This document shows, piece after piece, positions 12,864 to 25,885 of a stretch of 64,000 bases of DNA; position 1 is the stretch's first letter; each line of letters opens with the position of its first letter. The notes under the pieces were generated by a model, which was given only the letters and a program-made list of their open reading frames with translations, searched no databases and was not told the origin of the DNA. The translations under genes were made by a program, and so were the position numbers. Source of the stretch: Spironucleus salmonicida (lineage: Eukaryota > Fornicata > Diplomonadida > Hexamitidae); the NCBI GenBank assembly GCA_000497125.2, contig CM035318.1, positions 1,422,001-1,486,000 of the forward strand, written 5' to 3'.

Positions 12864-15338
12864 TCAAAGCTCACCAGCAACTTCATTGATAAACTTTCCT
12901 AATTAATCATTTCCAAAATCTTCATAATCCATTTTTTCAATCATACTAATTAAAATAGCTTGAAACTCTTATTCTTTGGCTATATGTTATAAAAATATCA
13001 TACATTTATTTTATACTAGGCTTCTATTTATTCCTTCAAATTATCCTCTTGCAGCAAAAGAATAACAGTATTCAATTAAAGTTTATATATTAGACCTGAT
13101 ATCATCAGCAAAAGATGTTTGAGGAATAAATAATAGGATACATAGTAGAGCATCACAAGCAGCGTTTGAAAATTTATCATCGTCCGCTAAAACAGTAGTA
13201 AATAATTCTTCAGATAATTTCTAATATGCAAAAATAGCCAAATCCTTAGTAATAACAAGAATTCTGACCAATAATTATAACATTTCAGGTGATATCTCAG
13301 TATTAATGACAAAATAAAACAGAAACAATGGAGCAATCTTTGATATATTAGAATTGGCATATAATGTTTTAGAAATTTTTTAGTATATAAACCCAGAGAT
13401 GATATTTCCAACCCCTGAATCTAGAGAAACATTAAAATATTTATCTTCTTAAAACCCACTTTGAATTGCAAATTATGCTAAAATATCATCTTCAAATTAT
13501 CTACCGTGTAGAATACTAAAAATTGCATTAAATTAAGTTGGATTATTAAGTAAATATTAGCATACTGTTTTCAATAGTAATTCTATATCTGGATTATTCT
13601 ATAATTAAGCTTCGCATAAATCAATTTATTATTTTTAAGTCTCTTGAGAAGGTAATTAACTCCCGAGTGCCTCACAAAAAAGTCCACTAAGTTATGTCAT
13701 ATTTTGATAATATCTTTAAATAAAAGATAAAAGACCAATAAAATAATGTGTTGCAGGCAACTCATCACCTAGTTCTATTAATTTCTAATCTATACCCTTT
13801 GATACTTACATAATATTATCAGATTTTATTTAATCAAATGTTTCAATCTTCTTAAAAGATAAAACTAAAAATAGTAACTATTCATAATTAAGGTGCACCA
13901 AATTATTGAAATAAAATTCAAATTCAAATCCATTTGATTCAATAAATAATGGCTTAATTGGTTCTTCATTTTCATCAATTATTTATGAACTAGCTAATTT
14001 CTAATCATTGACAATAAAACCTATTAACCTTAAGAAAGGAAATTCACATTCTAAAATTAGTTTTGGAAACAATGAAAAGCAGCGGATAAACAAATCAATT
14101 GCAACAAATTTATCTGAATCAGGTAATAATACTGCATGTAAGCAATATTTAACACAAGATCTAGCTATTTCTTCATGATACTTATTTTCTTAAGATGCAA
14201 AAATAGTAAAAGCTACTAATACTTCAAATCTTAGTCTATTTTCCGAATAAAGCGGACAAGTATTCTTTAAATTTGTAATAGAACACGATAAGAGTTTATT
14301 GAATGACTAAGGTGTAAGAGTATTTGTACAAGTTAAGCACAATTTAAAGAAATGTGTTAATGAATAGTTTATTAGTGGTATTTCTTTAATTAGTCTTGAC
14401 ATAATTACATTTTAATAAATAATGTATATAGAGTCTGCATTTATCTCTCTAATATGTTTAATAATATCACATAAATAGTCTGTAATAATATCGAATAATT
14501 TTCTAGCACTAGAAGACACTTAGTTAAGAGCTATAACAGACTATAACATAATGACAGCAAAATCGTAAAAAAGTAAATAATCTTCAAGAATACATTCAGA
14601 GATCAAATTAATATCCAAATTGTTTACCAACTATTAACAGACTTTAACACAAAACTCCTAAGGTAAGCGCAATAATAACTAAGGGAACGGATAACAAAAA
14701 TCAGCCCGTGGATCTAGCATTTCAATAAAATCGGTAATCTCTGGGAATGTTGTTATTGATTTTTTACATACCGATGATAAGTGATCAATAAGCTTACGTG
14801 TATTCTCAAATGAACTTCGAGTAAATAATGGCATGTTAAGAGGATAATCAATTTTTAGTGATATATTTTCATTGTTTTAAGAAATTAATCTTGATACATC
14901 AATTGTTTAATACACTTTAGGTAAAGTAGTAGGTGGCGACTTTAATCTTTCTGTATTTCGTGGTATAGTAGGATATACAATCGATGGAACTTACTACCCC
15001 GTGGCATTTTCATAAATAGAGATAAACAGTTTTAAAATTGTCTATTCATCTTTTGCTATAATTCGATCAATTATTTCTTAATTTAAAATAAATGGAAGAT
15101 TATTTTTTCTATGAAGCTGAAGAATACGATCCCAATTATGTTATGAGCACTTAAATGAAGTATTATTTTCTAATGTTCTAGTCTCAAACTTTTCAGATCC
15201 ATGAATTTTTCTCAACAGATGGCCAAAAGCCCACCCATTATGAAAATCATGCTTTAGATGTGCAGTGGGTAAATTTAATTTTAACGACTAAAACCAATTA
15301 GTAACGCATGGGGGAACTTAAATCACCGAAGATTACAT
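12864..15338 (-). CDS. SPATA4-type CH-domain protein with helical C-terminus
   Basis: 824 residues. Residues ~8-115 match the CH-like domain of SPATA4/SPEF1-type flagellar proteins: PPCVTNWFQSLKLNLPTAHL, then HDFHNGWAFGHLLRKI, then HNWDRILQLHRKNNLPF and a closing 'I-AKDEQTILKLFISIY'. A Pro/Thr-rich linker follows (~125-160), then ~640 residues of helical repeats without a name. Proteins with this domain sit in axonemes or on microtubules. The start ATG at 15336-15338 is the only one shortly before the domain. The family link is good for the domain; the overall role is unknown. Confidence 0.6.
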
Positions 15339-15493
15339 TGCGGAATTTAAAATAATAATATTAAATACAATATAAACTCGATGATTTAATTGAAAATTAC
15401 CATTTCACTCCTTCGAATGATTATAGGACGGGCGGACCAATTCTAGTATGCGGATATATCGTCAATTTCTGATTTCAATTATATATATGAGTC

Positions 15494-16267
15494 TCACTAC
15501 TTTTCACTAAGTTTTTTAACCAATGAGTAAAACAGTTTTATATATGTAGTATCCCACTTCTACCATAAATCTAATTCACTAATAAAGATATCTTAATAAC
15601 TTAAATTTAATAATTAATGTGTTTATTGGATCATATATTTAAAACCTTATACGGCCTGCTAAGTACTTTCCGCTTCTTATTCTATTTATTTTTTTCTCAG
15701 CTTGTTACTGCTTCGTTGTTAAAAATATACTGGTATAATATTCACACCTATTTATACCAAAGGTGCTGGTAATACTGGGCTTATTCCTGGTACTTCGTGA
15801 TAAATTAATAGTAGAGCGAATTAATGAATCAGTGCATTAAGTTCTATAAATGTTTGTGGCTATACTGGAATTGGAAACAATTAACTTGGAGTTAACAATA
15901 CTTAATTAGTTTACTACTGGATAATATTATCTGTCTTTAAATAATCTGCGTTCATATTTTGTATCTAAACAGGAACTTCAACAATTGTCACATTATCAAT
16001 TTCTTATTCTACCACATAAGAATCTTATGAATAAGATGAAAATTATACAACTTAATTACTGTCTATCTTTTACAGTTATTTGATGCATTATTGTTGAATG
16101 TTAAACTATTATTATATGGAGTGATCTAAATATAAATTAATTCGATTGAAACAAAGCTAACAGAGCTGATTTTATAATAACAATTAATCAATTTTTAATT
16201 ATGAGCCTAATAAAGGACTCATATAATCCTACAAATCAATGTTTTATCTGCATATTTCGCAGTTCAT
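15494..16267 (-). CDS. Possible Beclin/Atg6-like protein with N-terminal CxxC pairs
   Basis: 257 residues. The N-terminus has CEIC at ~3-6 and CQLC at ~37-40, like the zinc-binding CxxC pairs at the start of Atg6/Beclin proteins. A Gln-rich middle follows. From ~130 there is a segment starting FIELNALIHQFALLL, reminiscent of the 'EINAA-G-T-LLL' start of the Beclin C-terminal fold, and a terminal helical stretch (ISELDLWQKWDTTYIKLFYS). Beclin works in the PI3-kinase complex of autophagy. The match is weak and the protein short, so a generic zinc-ribbon protein is equally possible. The start is 45 bp from the divergent Maelstrom-like gene. Confidence 0.4.
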
Positions 16268-16311
16268 TTGATTTATTAATAGAATTATATATATTTTATA
16301 CTATCTATAAA

Positions 16312-18336
16312 ATGTTTATCCAATTGAATTCAGAATCAGCAGGAATTTTAGCTATTTAAGAACTCTAAAACTAGTATAATGATCAGCTTATTATTTATAT
16401 GTAAATATTATCTTCGATGAACTACACTTATTATATTAAATTTCCAAAGTAGTTTATTGATGAATTATTAGTGAAAAAACATTTTAAGAGTAAAGGTGCT
16501 AAAGTTTATAAATTTGATACCTATATGATGGCTTTTAATATAGAGCTTAATTAAATCTAGTTTACAGAGTAGTAAATTTCAAATTATAATAATGCTATAA
16601 GGATTTAATAAGAGATAACAACTACAAATTAGATACATCCAATTATGATTATAATAATTGATATCTCTTAATATAGAATAGTATAAGATTTAAAATAATT
16701 CATAAATAAAGGTTTGCTTTTAAAATAATACAAATAAGGTTAAAAAAATGTTATCGGAATGTTATTTCCAATTTAAAAGATTAATATTTAAGATATTAGA
16801 GATATAATTTTACCTAATTATAATATATTCAGCTAGTAGTTTATTACGAAAAATAAATTTCTTTTACCTCTAACAATATCCCACTTAACATTTACCACTG
16901 CAGATTGGTAACAGGTTTGCAATATAAACAGTAAAATTATAAGTGCGAAATAAATGTACACTGATTCTACACTTATAGGGCCCAATTTTATTATGAAGTT
17001 TAGTTCGCTTTAGTAATAAAGTTTAATTTTAGATAAAATAAATTCTGTATTTGTATCAGGAGTTATAACAAAAACTTGTAATATTAAAAATTCTTTTTAT
17101 GCTTCAATTTTGTATGCAGCAAACTATATTGACTATCGAATTTTTTGGTACTTAATCCCTAAAGAAATATAAAGATTTTAGTAACATAAACCAATTATGT
17201 ATCCGCCAAAATTTTGTTTGGTTGATGCATTTCCATTATTATGCTATACATAAAGTGAATCATAAAATGTTTAGATTAGTAAAATTGTATATAACAAAAA
17301 AAATTCGATAGGAATGAATTTCCTTATTTATGTTGAAACAGACACAGATATAGAAGTTTTAAAAAACTATTGCTACACTTTCCCGAAAATGCATATATTT
17401 TTTTAATATATTGGAAATTATTTTAGTATACTTGTGCATGATGGTATAATTAATCATTTAACAATCAAACAGTTTTTGAATAGTTAATTTGAATATAATT
17501 ATTCACTGCTATAATTTAAAGCTAAGTAACTTTTACTGAGTTCATAATTATTTTTATAATTATCATTTCCGACCGCACTTTTAGATAGTTTGAATGATAT
17601 CTATGCGTTTTATTAGAGTAATAATATAAATAAGAAATTAATATAGTAATCTCAAGCTTAAAACTAGAAGATACCAATAAGATAAGAAAACAAATTCTTT
17701 ATATAGTAAAATATTGGGATAATTTTTATTGATTTTGAGGCATTTTATTATGATAGAATTAATCAATACCCATCAGAATGTGGAATTTCTATTGTTATAA
17801 ATGACTAAAAATATTAGTCGTACCATTTTTTCATAAAACAAGACAACAATATATTTGATTAATTTACTGAAATATAAAAAGAAAAATTATCTTTAATTGA
17901 AAAAATAACTAATATTCCTTACAATAAATCTATTGTACCATAAGAAAATTATTTTTCTGAACATTAACTGGAATAGTTTATCAAAGACTTAAAAAGGTTT
18001 TCAAGTTTTAATTTATAATAAAAATATTTACACTAATTAGTTAGTAGTACTAGCTTATAATATGAATATTTATAGGAACCATTATTTGTTGCTAAAGGTA
18101 TTAACCTAGAAAACTTAATTTTAAATTAAAAACTGAAACTATAATGTTCACTAATAGAATTTGAAAATATATTATGTGGCTAGTAAATAAATTTAGAAGA
18201 TATGCACTCACTTAATAGACAGTATCAATATTGTGAATATCATTAGCATAATCATAGTGATTTGTGCCAAGTTCATTGTGCGCTTGATGACTGCAGATAT
18301 TTAGAGAGTAAATTTCTAAATAGGGTCATAAAATGA
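16312..18336 (+). CDS. Maelstrom-domain (DnaQ-H fold) protein
   Basis: 674 residues. The C-terminal part (from ~470) carries an RNase-H-like strand followed by the Maelstrom signature: IDFEAFYYDRINQYPSECG, ISIVI and YHFFIKQDN, then NIPYNKSIVP, and near the end YCEYHQHNHSDLCQVHCAL followed by DD. The arrangement 'P-E-G ... YH-FI ... IP ... C-x2-H ... C-x3-H' corresponds to the Glu-Cys-His-Cys set that replaces the exonuclease residues in Maelstrom. In animals Maelstrom works in piRNA silencing of transposons; related domains are known in protists. The first ~450 residues are an unassigned alpha/beta region. The window also holds an apparently intact retrotransposon, but no functional link is shown. 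Confidence 0.5.
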
Positions 18337-18351
18337 TATATTAAATTAAAA

Positions 18352-19038
18352 TCAGTTCTTACCTTTTTCTTTCCTCAGTAATTTCATCTATTTCTTAATG
18401 GCACTATTTTCTACAACAACAGTATATTTAAAATCTGAGTCGCGGATATAGACAACTAATTTGCGTTCACCAAATTTTGAGCAAGAAAATGTAGCAACGA
18501 TCATTGCGACAAAAAATTATAGAAGAAAGCTATAACCTCCACAATATAATAATATTGTGTTGAGAGTTGAGTTACTTTGTAAGTTTTTCACAAAATTATT
18601 ATTTAATAATGTTTTTAATACTTCTTAAAGCTAATTTATTTAATCCACTGATCCAATAAGAATTTATAAATAGTGAAAAGATTCTTCCAAATGAGTTATA
18701 AAATAAAGAATTCCAGAGAAAAATGAAAGAAGAAATGTAATGAAATGTAATATAGATCCAAAATTGAAAAACTTCAAATTTCTACGTTACCTAATCTACC
18801 CTACTATAAATAAAAATAGTAATGAACATGGTAATGACATTATTGTTATTGCTGTAATAGCAGAAGGAGGCATTTATGCTTGATCATTAAATAAATATTC
18901 GAAGGCTGGGAACCAATCTTATAATGCCAAAACATAAATCAATAATGATGTAGAAAGAATAATCATACATGGAAAGGCTCCAACTCTATCTAAAGAGGGT
19001 ATCATTAAAGTAACACGTGTATAAACTGGGTGACTCAT
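18352..19038 (-). CDS. Small four-helix membrane protein
   Basis: 228 residues with four clear hydrophobic segments: ~20-40 (CMIILSTSLLIYVLAL), ~58-80 (AITAITIMSLPCSLLFLFIV), ~92-115 and ~165-190. A soluble C-terminal tail of ~40 residues contains RKLVVYIRDSDFKYTVVV and a basic end. The layout resembles tetraspan proteins, but the Cys pattern of tetraspanins is absent. Function unknown. TGA at 18352-18354 faces the Maelstrom-like stop 15 bp away. Confidence 0.65.
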
Positions 19039-19263
19039 TTATAAAGATTGAACTAATTATAATGAACAAATATTAATATATACTTGGTAATATTTAGTTT
19101 TTAGTTTTTAAATATTATTAACATAATAAAATTGATTTTAATATACTAAAAATCCAATTATATTTCATCATAATTAAATAATATACTAGATTTACATAAA
19201 TTTATATAATTATACATAATATTTATTTCTGCGATTAACTTATTATTAGTGTTTAGAATCACT

Positions 19264-22200
19264 TCAAAATACAAACTTCAGTTAAATACCTTCATCTCTG
19301 GTATAATCACCATTAATAGCACGCTAAATGTTATCAGAAAAGCTAGATATATCAGATATTTATCTTCCAGATAATCCTGCTAGTATTGCTATTTTTTCAT
19401 ACTAATCTGCATATGTTAGCAAATAATTTTCTAATACTTAAAGTAGTTATATATTTAATTCACCTATATTAAAATACGTCAATATTGTAGTTAATATGTT
19501 AACGAATGGTTCAATGCTAGCTTCATCTATATGTTCATTATTTAATATAAATTAATTAATAATATTAACTGAAAATATAGGTAATAGAGATATGATTGGG
19601 CACACCATCTAAATTACACCATTAAATAACTATTTGTTTAATGTTAAGGATCCTTTGGACTAAGAAAAAAAAATAATTTATAAAAAAATTTAATCAAAAG
19701 AATAATTCTAGAATAATACTTAACAAAGAGCAAGAAACTAAATAGATTTTAAACACTCATATTCAATCTTTGACACTAAATAATCCATACTTTCCTATTG
19801 CAACTAAAAATTAAAGCCGGAATATTAACTTATGTCGATTTGATCTATTAAGCAAAAACTATAAATATAATCTAATTCTTTTTTACTAACAATTTAAACT
19901 TTCTATAAAAATTTGTCTAAAGGTAGTGTAAATAAATCTCCAAATTAAAACTATATAAAATCTTAAATAATATATTCATTTTCTTTATTTGTTGTCTTAC
20001 ATAATTATAATTCTGTTTTTAAATCATCTGAAATCTTACAAATTGGTAATATATGTTTCAAAAGATTAGATGAATTTTAATATTCAACTATATTTAATGT
20101 AAGTTTTTCAATATTTTATTCTAAACCAGTATTAGATTATATAAGCTTTTAAAGCACTATAAATAATTATAAATCATCAAGATGTATATTAAATCTTAAA
20201 ATATGATATATTTAATCAATTTATTACTTATTACTTATTAAATTTACCGAATCTTCATCAGCGTTTGTTAAAAAGGCATAAAGCAAGACAATATCTGTAA
20301 TCTTATCTAAATACTTTAATATTTACTTTTATTATAGAATAAAAATATTCGGTTGTAATATTTTTCCTAAATAAGTAATTATTATATAATAAATATTTAA
20401 ATCCTAGGATTTTATAAGACAGGGCTAGTTCATATTTTGGCTTATTTGAATTAAACCTGCTTTTACTACAAAAATTTCATTTTAAAGCTGGCATTAAATT
20501 TAAGCTAACGAAAGGTCAACTATTCGTTAATAATTTTTACTAATAATATCTTTATTAACAATAAGGTAATAATTAATAATAAGACTCAGCTAATAAAATA
20601 AAAAAGTATAAACATCAAAACTTATTAAACAAATTATTTCTATATAATCTAACTATTTTACACTCTAAAAAGTACTTTGTTAATATATTTCTAAAATTCT
20701 TAATAAAATATCAAAAAATATAACTTAATAATCGAACGTCTGCTCTTTAAATTCAAGCAGACTTTTCATAAATTTATTTAATAATTCACCATAATTATAT
20801 TTTTATATATGTATTTATACTAATTAAGGATTGCCCTTTTGGTTAAGAAAATTAACTTAATTTACAAAATATGTTTAAAAACCATAAGATAAATTCTTAG
20901 TAAAATATTTCAAATATTTTGGTAGATATTGTACGTTGCTAAAAAATGATCCATAAAATTCTTTATCAGATATACCACATATGTAATTTCTAGAGTGTTA
21001 TTTAATGATAAAGTCCGCAGTCTTATGCAAAAATAGTTACTCTAAATCATTTATTTCCAAAACACTATCTTACTAACATCTAACATCAAATGTATAACGG
21101 TTTTATAGTTAAATCCATAGTAAATTTGATTAAATCTCCTTTCCGAATTAAATAGTATTATTGCTATATGATTGATTAGTAAACGAATATAAAATTTGAT
21201 AAATACTCTTTTATAGAATTGATGATAATTGATTGCCTTAATATTAATATTTTAAATTAGCATAGTAGCTATTTGAAGGCAGAATAAGTTAGTTTTATAT
21301 TTGTTAAAATTATAGCGGTAGTATAATTTCATATATTATATGTTAAGCATTGTGCAAACCTAAATATTATCCTTAAGCTGCAAACTCATAAAATCCATTA
21401 AATAACCTCATAATTATATTTTTTTTAGTTAAGTTATCAATAAAAGTTGCCTTTTATGAAACTTTCTCTAAAAATAAAGATAATAATTATAGATTATCTT
21501 GAAATAAATGTGAGACTAACAAAATCTACTCAATTTATTCTTGCGTTTAAACATTTTATATAATTTGATAAATTATTTAATTTGAAAAAGGTATACTCTT
21601 GGTATAAACTTACTTAATAAGTATTAATAACTGTCTTAGTATATTAATTTATTAGAACTATATATATTAACTTGTTAAATATACTATAATGCAAAGCATT
21701 CCACTATAATAATTACAAATATCATAAGTTTCTATAATCTATTAAATTGTAGATAAATCAATCTAAATTTTTAATCCTAAAACTTATAGTATAGAAATAA
21801 TGAAATTAATATGAATTATATTTGTCTCGCAATATTATCCTAAATAAAAGTAAATCTAATCTTCTGTAAAAATTAAATTTAAATTAGAAGCATCAAATTT
21901 TGTATTGCATATTAATCCGTTTTACTTGTCAAAAAGCAATTAGAATACTTATTATATTGTAGAATGTGTTATGTTCTGATTCAGTTCCATAATACATTGA
22001 TTAACTGACAATTACTCAGAGCTTAATTAAACTTAGATATTATCTTCTATGTGAGATAGAGTTTAAATAAATACCTTTAATGATAAAAAATTAACTGATC
22101 TTTATAATACATTATTACTTAATATATCTTTTCTTAAATTATCTAAATTATTTAAATAAATTAGCGCTACCATAAAATATGTGAGATGGGGGCTTTCAAA

Positions 22201-24600
22201 GGAGTTACTAAGGGCTAAATTAAAAATTTCATCTGTTATAACTAATTAAATATTTTACTTGGCCTAGAATAAACTTACGAATAAAAATAATGAGTTCAAT
22301 CTGTATTATGATAAATCATTAATTATTTTAATTACAATATAATTGAAATTTGAATCTGTAAAATCTGAAAATCTGGCGTTATATTTTAAAAATACTAATA
22401 TTGAATTAATAATTTCAGTATAAAACTCTTTATTTTAATAAATTTGCGTAGCGTTTGATTCATCTAACAAAAAGATGATGAATGAGAATGTCTATAAAAT
22501 AATTTATATATCCATGGTTCTATTAAATAAAATTATCGTATTACTAGTTTATTATTAGTTCGAAAAAACCAAGCCATCTTTGATTACAAATTATTATCTT
22601 GATAAAGTTGTAGAAGGAATAAAATTAATATAATTAAATTCTTAGGAGCTATATGAATTATCATATTATTCAGTTTCTAACACTGACTAATATTAATACT
22701 ACTTAGAATCTATCAAAGGCAATAGAAAACATTAAATACATTCTTAAATTTAAATTTAAGATTATATATCAAATTTATTGAAAAGACATTAACTTATGGT
22801 AAATTTTATAAAGAGTGTTAAAGCTATACATGCTGAGTATTTACTAAACTATTATAGCAAATTAGATATAACTAGTGCTATATGGAATGGTTTATACTGC
22901 TATGGCTAATAAAATGTTAAATAACTATATAAAAAATCAATATTCTCTGAATATTATACTACTGATAACTTTCTTAGTAAAGGCTATGTTGATTAAAGGT
23001 ACAATTTTTGGATATTATCATCAATTTACTACAAAAATAACAATTACGTCTTGTCTTTATTATTTTTTTCAGATACCATCTAAAATTAAGATAAAAATTC
23101 GTCCTCTTAATTGAAACTGTACAAAAGTTACAATACCTATTATAGTTTTAACTGTTATTAAACTTTTTCAAGAACACTTTCTAAATTAATTCCTTCATTT
23201 AACTAGTTATCATCATGTTGAAATAACAAAAATTATGTATTTAGTTTATAAGGAAGCTTTTCCTAACAATTTACAGTAAAAAACTGCATACTATAGTTCT
23301 GCATTTGAAAAATATCATTTTGAGTAAAATTTGTGACATTAACATCAAACTAAATCTCTTTATTAAAAGTAGATGCTTACATAAACTTGCTTAATATAAT
23401 ATTTTCCTCTTATTGCATCAAGTTATAACACATTTGAGATGTATAAAGCGAAAAATTATAATATTGAACCATGCACCCCAGAACAGCGCCAGTCTGCCTA
23501 GGCATCTCGTTTATTAAGTGAAACAAACACCTAACACACAGCGTGAAGAGGCTTCTACCAATTTAGGAGCAGTTCTCCCTGAGCTTGAAGACGAATTTAA
23601 GGCCAGGAAACTCCCGGTTCATGTTGTTAAGCCCGCGCTCCAACGCTCTATATTCTTCATCTTTTTTCAAGTTTTTGGATCCATATTTCATCTGAAACAC
23701 CTCTAGTTACTCCTTGACTTTCTCCAGCCGCCGAACGCTCAAAACAAGCCCTGGTGGCAGCAGAGCGAACCGCAGCGTCTTGGCAGCGAAGTAGCAGGCA
23801 GCCTTCGCAGCGCACACGAGAACATCGGCCGTTGCCCCTGAAAGTTTCTGTTGGGCAGAAGCAGCTCCCAAAACCAGCAGAACCACTTGCCAAACAGTGT
23901 CAATGACGCCTTTCAGCCGCTCAAACTGCGCAGAAATAAGCGGTTCGCCGCTCTCCACTGGTAGCGGTGGCGGTAAGATCTGCAGGAACTCACCCTACGG
24001 CGCTTCGTCGAAACCGACGAAATTCTGGTAGATTTCTGGCCCAATGAGCTTCAGCAGCAGCACCTGCAGCAGCGCGGAGCTCGCGAACTGGCAAAAGGTC
24101 AGCTTTTGCAGCGAAGCCTGGAAGTGCACCTTTGCTGCCTTGAGCATGAACGAGGCAATATTGGAGCCGAACGAGAACACAAACTGGTCGTCATGCACGA
24201 GCCTTCCCAGCAGGAGGAGCACGAAGTTGATCATCACCTATGATTATGCCGTTGGCATCAGGTCCATCACGTCGTGGAGCGTTGCAACGAGGGGGAATTT
24301 GAAGAAGTTCAGACGGATTCCTGTTATAAGCAGCTTCGCTAACGCAATGGGGATTGCATCTAGTGTGGTAAAGGTATCTATTTGTGTGAAGGATTCGTGT
24401 GCTCGGTGCTGGTCTACTTTTATATAATAGTACGAAGCTAGCACGTTGAAGAGCTATTCCAGATTTAGGTGCTATTTTATTAGTTTTCGATCATCTGTTG
24501 AAATATAGTATTCTAAGAGCTCAAGGAATGAAATTATATCTTAGTGTGGTGTGTTAATTGTTATTTTGTTGATGAGACCTATGATGACTTGTGTGTTCAT
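19264..24600 (-). CDS. 1778-residue helical protein with GC-rich 5' block
   Basis: One uninterrupted TGA-free frame from ATG 24598-24600 to TGA 19264-19266. The protein is nearly all amphipathic helices with no membrane anchor, as in HEAT-repeat or Nup192/205-type nucleoporins and karyopherins; I cannot choose between them. Odd feature: codons read from ~24430 to ~23470 (residues ~58-378) are markedly GC-rich, Ala/Leu/Val-rich and almost free of TAA/TAG Gln codons. Both the first ~57 codons and the rest are strongly AT-rich and full of them. The frame crosses both boundaries without a break (for example ...LGCMVQYYNFSLYTSQM), so this is one gene and not two. Confidence 0.7.
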
Positions 24601-24842
24601 TTATTTAGTTTGGATATATATAATAATATATTATAAAACAACGTTATAGAATGATTAGGTAGGTTTAATTTTTTGTTGATCATATTTAATGTGTGATATT
24701 TAATAGTGGTCTAAGCTGTTATAATATGTACGAAAATAGTGAAATAATTGTTTTATATATAGAAGGTAAGTATTTATCACAAGGATAAAAACTACGTTTT
24801 TAACGCTAAAACTTGATTCTAGACAAAATAAATACTATAAAT

Positions 24843-25328
24843 TCACACTCTACGCTATAAGATAATATACGACTCATTATCAGGAGACTCTTTTGCAATT
24901 ACAAACTTATTTTATTTCCAAAACTAAATTCCTTTATGATTATCAACATCTACCGTAAGAGCAATATACCTAATTGCCAAAAATTATGCAACACCAATGA
25001 TTATTTCTAACTGTTTAGTTCCAAAACTTTATCCTTAAAATTATTTCATTACATGAAATTCATATATGTATAACCTCTTTGAGCCATACTCTGCAATTAA
25101 TCTAAACGAAATAAAAGCTTATAGCGAATAAAGAATGAAAGAATTCTTTGAATAAATAAACTTTTTGAATTCACCATATGATACTTTTTTAAATTCTGAT
25201 ACATTGGCATATCCATATTAAATGACTTCATGAATTTAATCACATTTAAAGGAATTTATAATAATATAGTCAGAATCTTAAATCTTATAGGTTACTAGTT
25301 TTTAATACAACGATACTAAATATTTCAT
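24843..25328 (-). CDS. NAA40-like: NAA40-like (NatD) N-terminal acetyltransferase
   Basis: 161 residues with a GNAT domain: strand RLYIYEFHVMKQF, acetyl-CoA loop QGQSFGTKQLEIII (the Q-x2-x-x-G-x form), then RYIALTVDVDNHKGIQFWKQ (the 'LTV-x-N-x-A-x-F' stretch) and a C-terminal SYIILQRRV that mirrors the SYEILSRR end of NAA40. NAA40/NatD acetylates the N-terminal Ser of histones H4 and H2A, recognising an SGRGK-type start. The H4 in this window begins SGKGK after Met removal, a plausible substrate. The N-terminus is shorter than in animal NAA40 (237 aa). GNAT identity is good; NatD identity is inferred from the tail motif and the LYIYE strand. Confidence 0.6.
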
Positions 25329-25555
25329 TAAAATGTTAAACTAAAATATATAGTATAATTAATAAATATGTAATGTAGTGAAAATAATGAAAATTAACTT
25401 TAACAGCTTCTTGTTTCTAATTAGTTCATTTTAGATATCTTAGATTAAATAATCTTGAATATTACATTTAATATTAAATAATTTAAGAAACTTTAATTAA
25501 AATATTAGTCTTATCCATTTATTTAATCATTTGTGTGTTAATCTGCAACTTATAC

Positions 25556-25885
25556 TCAAATAAAAACTTAATTACAGTTAGTGCACAGTGTTTATCTATA
25601 AAATACGGAAGAGTCTATTAAATCTACAAAGTCATTAATCAGTTAATATAGCTCGTTTCGTAAAATGCTAAACGTGTAGTCGATATCTATTTAGGAATAT
25701 AATAGCTTAATAAAAGATGCATAGATCAAGACTGATACATTAGTTGAGGTATTATAATCTTACTAGTAACAATTTTCATTTTAAATAAAATAAACTTTAC
25801 TTACACATTCATTATAACTTTATAACTAATATAATTAATCATTTTCATTATTAAGTGATTGAAATATACTTAAATTAAATATCAT
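25556..25885 (-). CDS. Small hypothetical protein overlapping the ULK4-like stop
   Basis: 109 residues. Its ATG (25883-25885) shares bases with the TGA of the upstream ULK4-like gene, giving an ATGA overlap in a different frame. The composition is protein-like (Asn/Gln/Ser/Tyr/Leu, acidic stretches such as LINDFVDLIDSSVFY and a CTNC near the end). No family recognised. Whether it is translated by re-initiation, from its own transcript, or not at all cannot be told from sequence; open frames are easy to get by chance when TGA is the only stop. Confidence 0.4.

Noticed and set aside
24044-24427. 127-codon Ser/Cys-rich frame on the + strand
   Set aside because: Shadow of the GC-rich block of the 19264-24600 gene; the minus frame is continuous with 1400 further codons.
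24731-25080. + strand frame beginning MYENSEI
   Set aside because: Overlaps the NAA40-like gene, whose GNAT motifs are on the minus strand.
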